DNA from: an uncultured Clostridia bacterium | GTDB taxonomy: Bacteria > Bacillota > Clostridia > TANB77 > CAG-508 | Length of the DNA: 64,000 bases | Direction of reading: 5' to 3' | Assembly: GCA_934122155.1 (NCBI GenBank) | Contig: CAKOVX010000008.1 | Location: 1-64,000 of the forward strand | Part shown: positions 57,425 to 64,000 of the stretch, one piece after another | How the letters are laid out: each line of letters opens with the position of its first letter | How positions within the stretch are numbered: the first letter of the stretch is position 1 | The notes under the pieces: model-generated | What the model was told of the DNA's origin: nothing | Seen by the model: the letters and a program-made list of their open reading frames with translations, nothing else | Databases searched by the model: none | Program-made: the position numbers and the translations under genes

Positions 57425-57862
57425 TTATTTAAGTTCTTTTCTGTTATTTTGAATTACCTTCATTGCATCTTGAAGTGCAACTTCAATGCCAGCTAGAACA
57501 CTATCTGCATACTCTTTTGTTCCTTTTGATATTTCTCTTGACATTTCATTTGCAGTTTCTATGATTTCAACCTTTTTTTCGTATGCTTTTCTTGTAATTT
57601 CATGTTCATCAATCATAGAAATAATTCTATTTTCAGCCTCTTTGATTATTTCATCAGCTTCATTTTGGGCTTCTACTAATATTCTTTGTCTTTCTTCTTT
57701 AACCCATTTTGCTTGTTTCAATTCTTCTGGTAATTTCAATCTAATTTCTTTAATTATATCTAAAATTTCTTCTTTATCAACTATGCATTTACTAGAAAAA
57801 GGAACTGTTCTGCTTTTTTCTAACATATCCTCTAAAGTTTCTAATAAAGTAAATATTTCCAT
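57425..57862 (-). CDS. Coiled-coil protein of the rsmD neighbourhood (ATPase-b/DivIVA-like)
   Basis: From ATG 57862 (AAAGGGG 8 nt upstream) the protein has 145 residues. It is almost wholly helical: a short N-terminal part (MEIFTLLETLEDMLEKS), then a long coiled coil (about 50-145) with ADEIIKEAENRIISMIDEHE. The open frame to 57880 only adds codons inside the ribosome site. Proteins of this shape are common next to rsmD in Clostridia and are often labelled ATPase; no ATP site is present. Function unknown; membrane or septum association through the coil is conceivable. Confidence 0.75.
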   Translation of the reverse strand: MEIFTLLETLEDMLEKSRTVPFSSKCIVDKEEILDIIKEIRLKLPEELKQAKWVKEERQRILVEAQNEADEIIKEAENRIISMIDEHEITRKAYEKKVEIIETANEMSREISKGTKEYADSVLAGIEVALQDAMKVIQNNRKELK

Positions 57863-57889
57863 TGTTTTAACCCCTTTCAAAGTACTAAA

Positions 57890-58450
57890 TTAAGCACTTT
57901 TTTCTAAGAATATAAGACTTACTCTGCCATATTTTCTCATATCTACTATTTTTACATTTATTTTTTCTAATTCAAGTAGTTCTCTTTTTTCATCATCAGT
58001 TTCTATGATTATATTTCCTTTTTCTTTTAGCAAGTTTAGTGATAAAATTCTTTTGGTAGCGTCCACTGCAATATTAGCTTGATAAGGTGGATCTATATAT
58101 ACAAAATCAAATTGTATATTATCTTTTGATAGTTCCTCTAACACTTTTTTATAATCTTTGGAAATAATTTTTGACTTATTAACTAATTTAGTCTTTTCTA
58201 AATTGCTATATATCATTTTAACCGCAGCAGGATTTTTTTCACAAATATAAGCTTTTTCTGCTCCTCTACTTAAAAATTCAATTGCAATTGCTCCACTGCC
58301 TGCAAATAAGTCCATAACTATTGAGTCTTGTATTTTATTTTGTATTATATTAAATAAAGACTCTTTTACTCTGTCAAGAGTGGGCCTTGTTGAAAGGCTT
58401 TCTATTGAATTTAATTTTGTTCCTCTCGCTGTTCCGCTAATTACTCTCAT
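57890..58450 (-). CDS. rsmD: 16S rRNA (guanine(966)-N2)-methyltransferase RsmD
   Basis: The 186-residue enzyme has MRVISGTARGTKL at the start, the SAM-binding MDLFAGSGAIAIEFLSRGA and the catalytic DPPY in DFVYIDPPYQ. Typical length. It is transcribed with the coiled-coil gene 27 nt downstream. The 220-nt space upstream holds AT-rich sequence and the divIVA terminator. Confidence 0.94.
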   Translation of the reverse strand: MRVISGTARGTKLNSIESLSTRPTLDRVKESLFNIIQNKIQDSIVMDLFAGSGAIAIEFLSRGAEKAYICEKNPAAVKMIYSNLEKTKLVNKSKIISKDYKKVLEELSKDNIQFDFVYIDPPYQANIAVDATKRILSLNLLKEKGNIIIETDDEKRELLELEKINVKIVDMRKYGRVSLIFLEKSA

Positions 58451-58626
58451 AGTACCTCTATAATGATATACATATATTTTATATTTTTCTGCTAATATGT
58501 CAATGATTTTAACATAAATGTAATATTATCTTAATGTGTTTGTAATAATGTTAACATTTTGTAATATTGCATTTGTATTATATATTAAAATTTCTTACTT
58601 GTAAAGTATTCTTATTCTATAACATT

Positions 58627-58666
58627 AAAAAAGTGATTTTTAGTTTTGTTCTAAAAATCACTTTTT
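58627..58666 (-). terminator. divIVA terminator
   Basis: A 16-bp AT-rich stem (aaaaagtgatttttag with ctaaaaatcacttttt) and loop of 7, with its own T-run on the minus strand, just past the divIVA stop. Confidence 0.85.
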
Positions 58667-58671
58667 TAATA

Positions 58672-59121
58672 TTAATCTTTGTTTACTTCTTTTAACAGTT
58701 CTAGTTGAGAAATCAAGAGTGACTCCATTTTTGCTTTGTATACATCAAATTGTTTTTGTAATTCTTCTAGCTCTTTTTGTTTTGTTAAAATATCTTGTTC
58801 TAGTTCACTAACTGTTTGCTTTGCACTTGCTTGTGCTTCATTTATAATTGCTTCTGCTTGTTGCTTTGCTAAATTTTTGACATCTTCTGCTGCTGTTTGA
58901 GCCATAATTAATGTATTGTTTAATGTACTTTCTATGTTTTTATATTTAGCCATATCTTCTTGCATGTCTTCTATTTTATTTTTTGCTTCTGATGTTTCTT
59001 TATATAATTTTTCATAGTCAGCTGTTAGTTCATCTAAAAATTCGTCTACTTCATCAACACTATACCCGTTCATCATTTGTTTTGAAAATTTTTTATTTTC
59101 AATGTCTAAAGGTGTAAGCAT
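58672..59121 (-). CDS. divIVA: DivIVA-family cell division/polarity protein
   Basis: From ATG 59121 (GGGAGG 7 nt upstream) the protein has 149 residues. The membrane-binding N-terminus is typical: MLTPLDIENKKFSKQM and NGYSVDEVDEFLDELTADYE, followed by a continuous coiled coil. DivIVA collects at curved membranes such as division sites and poles and, in spore formers, helps place the chromosome. It follows sepF by 15 nt, the conserved ylm/division cluster order. Confidence 0.93.
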   Translation of the reverse strand: MLTPLDIENKKFSKQMMNGYSVDEVDEFLDELTADYEKLYKETSEAKNKIEDMQEDMAKYKNIESTLNNTLIMAQTAAEDVKNLAKQQAEAIINEAQASAKQTVSELEQDILTKQKELEELQKQFDVYKAKMESLLISQLELLKEVNKD

Positions 59122-59136
59122 ATTTATTCCTCCCAA

Positions 59137-59616
59137 TTAATTTCCATTTCTTAACCATGAAACTGATAGTTTATTTTTTATTTCATCTCTTGCCATTTCA
59201 TTTTCAATATCGTAATTAAATGGTGCAATTAATACTATTGAATTAGATATTTTTTGCATATGTCCATCTAATGCATGTACTGCTCCAGACACAACATCTA
59301 TAATTCTTCTTGCAACATCTTTGTTAACATATTCTAAGTTAACTATTACTGATTTTTTTTGCTTTAGTAAGTCACAAATGGTTGCAGCTTGATCAAAAGT
59401 AGTAGGTTGAGAAATCACCATTTTAACTTGTTGTGTTTGAGGCATAGCTACAACTTTAGAATTATTATTTTTTCTTCCCCATAGTTTTCTTTCTTCTTGT
59501 TCTTCTTCCTCATTTTCAGTTGTATCTTCTACATCAACATCTTCTATTTCTTCTCTATCTTCTGCTGGTTCCATTCCAAATAGTCCCCATACTTTTTCCA
59601 TAATAGCTCCTGCCAT
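59137..59616 (-). CDS. sepF: Cell division protein SepF
   Basis: SepF tethers FtsZ to the membrane and bundles it. ATG 59616 is chosen for its AGGAGG site; the open frame runs to 59649. The 159-residue product has the amphipathic start MAGAIMEKVWGLFG, an acidic linker (EDVDVEDTTENEEEEQ) and the SepF domain (QPTTFDQAATICDLLKQKK, then VSGAVHALDGHMQKIS). First gene before divIVA. Confidence 0.93.
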   Translation of the reverse strand: MAGAIMEKVWGLFGMEPAEDREEIEDVDVEDTTENEEEEQEERKLWGRKNNNSKVVAMPQTQQVKMVISQPTTFDQAATICDLLKQKKSVIVNLEYVNKDVARRIIDVVSGAVHALDGHMQKISNSIVLIAPFNYDIENEMARDEIKNKLSVSWLRNGN

Positions 59617-59667
59617 TTTTAATAACCTCCTAATAATTACACTCGTCATTAGTTTCTAACTGTAATT

Positions 59668-59696
59668 AGTATCTAACTTTTTAAGCTTATTGTCAA
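59668..59696 (-). promoter_or_regulatory. Promoter of sepF-divIVA
   Basis: Consensus TTGACA (59691-59696), 17-nt spacer, GATACT (59668-59673). Confidence 0.75.
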
Positions 59697-59752
59697 TAGT
59701 TTTTTGTTTTGTAATAATAATTTAATATTTTTGTAATATTGTTGTAATATTA

Positions 59753-61033
59753 TTATGGATTTTTTAATATCTCATCATACAATGTTAGTGTCTTTCTTTT
59801 GTTTATTTCTTCTCTTGTATATCCTAATTCTTTAAGCTCTTCACTAGTATAATTATCTACTATTGAATATTTATCATTCTTTCTTAATACTTTAACCAAT
59901 ATTTTATCTTGATATCCATTTCTTGTTCGTGTTATATATGCCACTTCATTATCGCCTTTTTTCTCAACTCCAACAGCTGTATTTGGAATCTTTTTTCCTC
60001 CATAGCTCCACCAAATTATGTCAAATGAAATTTTTCTATAACTAATTAATTCTTGTACTTGCTCATTTATTTCAAATATAATTAAAGCTTTATTGTCTTC
60101 TTTAGATATGTAACTTACTTTAGCTGAAATTTCCTCGTTATTCGAAAGTCTTATTTTAACTTTTTGATTTACCTCTGCATTTAAACCTTGTTCTGAATTT
60201 AAAATGCATGCTATATAGCATTTAAAATTATTTATAATTTTAGCGCTTTCCTTGCTATCTGCCACACTTTGTCCAGTTTTTAAGTTTAAATTTTCTAATA
60301 ATTTTATTGTTATTTTTGAAAAGTCATTAGTAGTAAGCTTTTCTTCATATCCATCTACTTTATATGAAACCATTCCACTTATTGGAGCTATTATTTGTTC
60401 TGCTCCTTCGTTAAGTTGATTTTCATATTTGCTTCTTTCAGTTACAAGTTTGTTTAGGTATGACCCTGATGGACTTAGTTTTCCAGTTATTTTGGCTTTT
60501 TTTACAACATTATCAGAAATATCTTTTTTAGTTTTTGATATATTTTGAATACTTGTTTCTTCTCTTAAAGATATAATTTGGTTTTCTATTTGTTTTTCTA
60601 ATGCTTTTGTGTCACCTGAAAACAAATCTAACTCTTTTGACATAGCCTCATCAATTTTACTATCTAGGTCTTCTATTTTATTTCTTAAGTTTTCTTCTCC
60701 AGCTGTATAATATCTGAATATTGCTTCTCCTTTTGCAACTCTTTCTCCTTCTGTTTTTATTTGCTCCATTCCGTTTTTATAGTTGTTTCCCTTTACAATT
60801 GTCTCTTCGCGAATAATATAACCTGCTGTTTTTTCTTCTTGGTATATTTTTCCTTGTTCTACTGTAAATGTATCTGTTGGGTTTTTTATAAATATTATCA
60901 CTTTATATATGCAAAAGATTATAAAGCCTAGTAAGATAGTAGAAATTATTAGAGATTTTCTATATTTTTTTATTTTTTCAAAGTTTATTTTATTCTTTTT
61001 TACATTTTGCCTATTTCTCTTCTTTTTTTCCAC
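59753..61033 (-). CDS. HlyD-like membrane protein upstream of sepF
   Basis: I place the start at GTG 61033 (GGAGG 6 nt upstream), which gives 426 residues; the open frame reaches 61066 inside miaA. A Lys/Arg-rich start, one membrane segment (about 28-50), a biotinyl/lipoyl-like half (AGYIIREETIVKGN, GERVAKGEAIFRY), a coiled coil (about 110-200) and a beta-barrel part (IIAPISGMVSYKVDG) match membrane fusion (HlyD) architecture. Such proteins next to sepF are common in Clostridia but lack a transporter partner, so a wall or division role is as likely as export. It overlaps miaA by 23 nt. Confidence 0.75.
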   Translation of the reverse strand: MEKKKRNRQNVKKNKINFEKIKKYRKSLIISTILLGFIIFCIYKVIIFIKNPTDTFTVEQGKIYQEEKTAGYIIREETIVKGNNYKNGMEQIKTEGERVAKGEAIFRYYTAGEENLRNKIEDLDSKIDEAMSKELDLFSGDTKALEKQIENQIISLREETSIQNISKTKKDISDNVVKKAKITGKLSPSGSYLNKLVTERSKYENQLNEGAEQIIAPISGMVSYKVDGYEEKLTTNDFSKITIKLLENLNLKTGQSVADSKESAKIINNFKCYIACILNSEQGLNAEVNQKVKIRLSNNEEISAKVSYISKEDNKALIIFEINEQVQELISYRKISFDIIWWSYGGKKIPNTAVGVEKKGDNEVAYITRTRNGYQDKILVKVLRKNDKYSIVDNYTSEELKELGYTREEINKRKTLTLYDEILKNP

Positions 61034-61946
61034 TGTATTCCTCCAAAATACATTGTATATTTTCATCTAATGGACTTAGACCGTCTATCCATTTTATTTC
61101 TTTGTTTTTTCTAAACCAAGTTAATTGCCTTTTTGCATATCTTCTAGTTTCCATTTTTATTTTTTCTATCATTTCTTCTTTAGTCACATTGCCATTCAAA
61201 TAGTCTACAACTTCTTTATATCCCAGCCCTTGCATTGCTGTTGGAAATTCTTTGTATTTTTCAGTTATTTCTTTTACTTCTTCAATCAGTCCTTGTTCTA
61301 TCATAATATCTACTCTTTTGTTAATACGTTCATATAGTTTTTCTCTGTCCATATTTATTGCAAATATTATATATTCATATGGTGGAGGCGTTATCTTTGA
61401 CTCTGCCTCAATTTCTGTCTTATTTTTACCTGTCTGATGAAAGATTTCTAATACTCGCATTATTCTTTTTTTGTCATTGTGACTAATACTTTGCATTGCT
61501 TCTTCGTCAATCTCTTTTGCTTTTTCGTATAAGTATTCTAGCCCATTTTTTTCTATCAAATCTTCTAATTGTTTTCTATATTCTAAATCTATTTTTATTT
61601 CAGGATATGTAATGTTTTGAGTAAGAGCATCAACATATAGACCTGTTCCACCAACTACAATAGGTACCTTACCTTTACTTAATATATATTCTATTTTTTC
61701 GGTTGCATCTTTCTTAAAGTCTGCTACACTATATCTTTCACTTGGTAACACAAAATCTAAAAGGTAGTGTTGTATGCCTTGCATCTCTTCTGCTGTTGGT
61801 TTTGCAGTTCCTATATTCATATCTTTATAAATTTGCATTGAGTCACAAGAAATAACTTCGCCATTTATTTTTTTTGCCACTTCAATAGATAAGCTAGTCT
61901 TACCTGATGCAGTTGGTCCACATATAACAATTACTTTTGGTTTCAT
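61011..61946 (-). CDS. miaA: tRNA dimethylallyltransferase MiaA
   Basis: MiaA adds dimethylallyl to A37 of tRNAs reading UNN codons. The 311-residue protein has the P-loop ICGPTASGKTSLS, the DSMQIYKDMNIGTAKP and GGTGLYVDAL motifs, and RRYAKRQLTWFRKN at the C-terminus. It follows mutL with one small gene in between. Confidence 0.96.
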   Translation of the reverse strand: MKPKVIVICGPTASGKTSLSIEVAKKINGEVISCDSMQIYKDMNIGTAKPTAEEMQGIQHYLLDFVLPSERYSVADFKKDATEKIEYILSKGKVPIVVGGTGLYVDALTQNITYPEIKIDLEYRKQLEDLIEKNGLEYLYEKAKEIDEEAMQSISHNDKKRIMRVLEIFHQTGKNKTEIEAESKITPPPYEYIIFAINMDREKLYERINKRVDIMIEQGLIEEVKEITEKYKEFPTAMQGLGYKEVVDYLNGNVTKEEMIEKIKMETRRYAKRQLTWFRKNKEIKWIDGLSPLDENIQCILEEYSGKKEEK

Positions 61947-61955
61947 ATAATTCTC

Positions 61956-62384
61956 CTATTTAGCTGATTGTATTATATTTAAAATACCATTTTGAATATC
62001 TTTAAAATAAAAGAATTCAAACACTAATGCTATTATTAATATTACACTTATAAGTATAATTCGATTTTTATATTTTTTTAGTTTTAATCTTCCATTTTTA
62101 TAACATTTGTATGAGTTAGCCATAAATGGCAATGTTATAATGCCATTTATAGGTACAAATGTAAATACAATAAGATTTTTGCCCATATCATTTGAAATAT
62201 TTAAGTCAATGTTTTTAGTACTTAACCAATATGTAAATGAAACAGTCAAATACATAATGGCTATTCCAACTACAATAAAAAGCATTTTTTCTTTTTTTTC
62301 TAATTCTGTTCCTAGAAATTTATATACCATAAACACTGCTATTAAATTTAATAATAATATACAAATATATATAATTGCCGCCAT
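61956..62384 (-). CDS. Small membrane protein, four predicted helices
   Basis: The 142-residue protein is unrecognised. Hydrophobic segments lie at about 2-22, 33-55, 70-90 and 107-127; charged loops (KNGRLKLKKYKNR) suggest the usual topology. It sits between mutL and miaA, 9-10 nt from each, so it is part of that operon. Small membrane proteins at this spot occur in some Clostridia without known function. Confidence 0.75.
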   Translation of the reverse strand: MAAIIYICILLLNLIAVFMVYKFLGTELEKKEKMLFIVVGIAIMYLTVSFTYWLSTKNIDLNISNDMGKNLIVFTFVPINGIITLPFMANSYKCYKNGRLKLKKYKNRIILISVILIIALVFEFFYFKDIQNGILNIIQSAK

Positions 62385-62394
62385 TTTTTCTCCT

Positions 62395-64000
62395 TTATCT
62401 TCTTGAAAATTTCTTTTCGATATCTGTTTTAGTCATTTTTATTGCTGTTGGTCTTCCGTGTGGACATGTAAATGGGTTTGGAAGTACTAATAACTGTTTT
62501 AGTAAGTTATCTACTTCTGCTTGTGTAAGTGACATATTAGCTTTTACTGCTGCTTTACACGCTACTGTTGCAATAAACTTTTCTTCTATTTCTTGTTTTG
62601 CTGTCCTTGCTACTGTATTTATTTCATCTAAAGTCTCTAAAAACAGCTCTTTTGTGTCAAGTTCTAAGCATATATTTGGAACTCCACTTAATTTAATTGT
62701 ATTTTCTCCAAATTCTTCTAATGTAAAACCAGCTTTTCTAAACATTTCCATGTTTTCTTTTGCTATATCCATTTCTTTATGTGATAAATTAATAATATCT
62801 GGTAATAGCATTAGTTGAGAATCTTTTTCTGAATTACTGTAATAATTTTTCTTAATTTTTTCATATAAAATTCTTTCATGTGCTGCATGTTGATCTAATA
62901 TGTATAGTTCATTTTTTAATTCTAGAATTATATATGTAGAAAAGGCTATTCCTATAAATTTATAAGGAGGAATTGTGTTTTTTTCTTCCTCTTTAAAAAT
63001 AGATACATTTTCTAGTGATGTCATTTCTTGTGGTTGAACAGTTATTTTTTCTTCCTTTTTCTTTTCTTCTTGTGCTTGTTTTCTGACATCAGATGGCATT
63101 GTTCCAAATGTTTTTATATACATTTCATCAAAGCTTTGTGGTGTGTCTTCTACTTTTAGTTCTTCTAATTTATTTATGTCATTTATAATTTTATTTCCGC
63201 TTTCTGTTGTTATACTTGGGTTTGTTGGTAACTCATATGCAGATTTATTTTCAGATACCGAATTATTATTTTTTTGTTCGTCTGTTCCAAATTTATTAGA
63301 ATATATTTGAGCTATTAAATTGCTTCTGTCATCTTCCTCTTCTTTTGGTTCCTCTTTCTTAAATTTTCTAAATAAGCCTCCAAAAGATTTTTCTTCTATT
63401 TTGTTGTCATATTTTATTTGATCTATTGGTGCAGTATTAACCATTATTGTATCCATTGGAACAGCTTTAGTTTCCTCATGTGCTTTTTCAGTATCTGCAA
63501 CCAAGTCATCTTTTAATAATCCATCTTTAATAGCATGATAAACAGCTTTAAATACTTTACTTTCTTCTTCAAACCTAACTTCTAGTTTTGCTGGGTGAAC
63601 ATTTACATCTACTTTTTGTGGACTCATTTCAATATTTAATACTAAAAATCCATATTTTCCGATTGTAAGTAACCCTTTATAGCCTTGCTCAGCCGCACTA
63701 GTTAAAGTTTTATCTTTTATATATCTTTTATTTACAAAAAACAATTGATTTGAACGATTTGAACGTGCAATTACTGGTTTACCAATTACACCTGTTATTG
63801 TCATATCTTCATAATTGTAATTTATTTCAATTATGTTTTCTGCAATATCTTTTCCATATATGCTATATATTACTGCTTTGAAATCATTATTTCCTGGTGT
63901 TTGAATTATTGTTTTTCCTGTGTTAATTAGCTTTACTGCAATTTCTGGGTGAATTAAAGCAATTCTTGTTACAACATCTTCAATATACCCAGCTTCTGTA
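62395..64000 (-). CDS. mutL: DNA mismatch repair protein MutL, N-terminus beyond window
   Basis: The frame is open to the window end, starting within the GHKL/transducer half at TEAGYIEDVVTRIALIHPE. Residues that follow include SNQLFFVNKRYIKDKTL and VDVNVHPAKLEVRFEEE. A variable linker leads to the C-terminal domain with the endonuclease metal motif DQHAAHERILYEK and the final CPHGRPTAIKM, typical of MutL from bacteria without MutH. At least 535 residues are inside; the ATP site is outside. It starts the mutL-miaA group. Confidence 0.93.
   Translation of the reverse strand, partial: TEAGYIEDVVTRIALIHPEIAVKLINTGKTIIQTPGNNDFKAVIYSIYGKDIAENIIEINYNYEDMTITGVIGKPVIARSNRSNQLFFVNKRYIKDKTLTSAAEQGYKGLLTIGKYGFLVLNIEMSPQKVDVNVHPAKLEVRFEEESKVFKAVYHAIKDGLLKDDLVADTEKAHEETKAVPMDTIMVNTAPIDQIKYDNKIEEKSFGGLFRKFKKEEPKEEEDDRSNLIAQIYSNKFGTDEQKNNNSVSENKSAYELPTNPSITTESGNKIINDINKLEELKVEDTPQSFDEMYIKTFGTMPSDVRKQAQEEKKKEEKITVQPQEMTSLENVSIFKEEEKNTIPPYKFIGIAFSTYIILELKNELYILDQHAAHERILYEKIKKNYYSNSEKDSQLMLLPDIINLSHKEMDIAKENMEMFRKAGFTLEEFGENTIKLSGVPNICLELDTKELFLETLDEINTVARTAKQEIEEKFIATVACKAAVKANMSLTQAEVDNLLKQLLVLPNPFTCPHGRPTAIKMTKTDIEKKFSRR

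Overview
The window is about 30% GC with nearly all genes on the minus strand. It reads as a chromosome segment of a spore-forming, Gram-positive Clostridia-type bacterium, probably an uncultured gut lineage. The evidence is a complete spoIIAA-spoIIAB-sigF operon with two Spo0A boxes, spoIID and spoIIQ, whiA, disA, sortase-anchored surface proteins, a valS T-box and CIRCE-controlled hrcA-grpE-dnaK-dnaJ. AGGAGG ribosome sites are strong and TTG/GTG starts occur. No tRNA or rRNA gene and no CRISPR array was seen.

Layout: 1-950 is the edge of an IS256-family element whose transposase lacks its DNA-binding region. 1052-3528 holds a pilin-like protein with a formylglycine-enzyme-fold C-terminus and a broken class B sortase. 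3633-7368 is the sporulation block (spoIIQ, spoIID, a long palindrome, sigF, spoIIAB, spoIIAA). 7462-10443 is valS with its T-box leader. 10557-18211 is an accessory surface region: a zincin-like protein, a VWA/DUF11 adhesin, a sortase and an MPITG-anchored protein. 18267-26185 holds rluA-type synthase, ftsH, a DUF1189 protein, cysS and a class A penicillin-binding protein. 26407-28827 is a compositionally foreign Cna_B-repeat surface protein. 29008-33692 is the heat-shock operon. 33731-36775 is hemW, whiA and prmC, followed by a roughly 200-nt structured RNA gene. 37115-44638 is the rimP-nusA-ylxR-ylxQ-infB-rbfA-nrnA-truB operon. 44749-46324 is a second pilin/FGE paralogue with an attenuator-like leader. 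46414-57317 is a cyclophilin, disA, radA, a GH15 enzyme, a beta-CASP nuclease, a coiled-coil protein and ftsK. 57425-64000 is rsmD, divIVA, sepF, an HlyD-like protein, miaA and mutL (cut by the window end).

The most striking observation is about translation. Three unrelated core genes, hrcA, radA and ftsK/spoIIIE, each carry exactly one +1 frameshift. In all three the zero-frame codon at the break is CGG. Skipping its C restores a GGN glycine codon at a glycine expected for the family, and the rest of a normal-length protein. By eye I find no other in-frame CGG in any other gene, except codon 4 of the foreign Cna_B gene. The simplest reading is that CGG is an unassigned or starved codon here, and that ribosomes shift +1 at it (or read CGGN as a four-base glycine codon). 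Random assembly error does not explain the identical codon, direction and product.

Other points of interest are the two pilin/FGE paralogues, whose variable C-termini look like diversity-generating-retroelement targets, a His-Thr leader peptide followed by a terminator, paired CIRCE elements around the hrcA promoter, an apparently leaderless pseudouridine synthase, and two structured non-coding regions (5521-5686 and 36826-37033).
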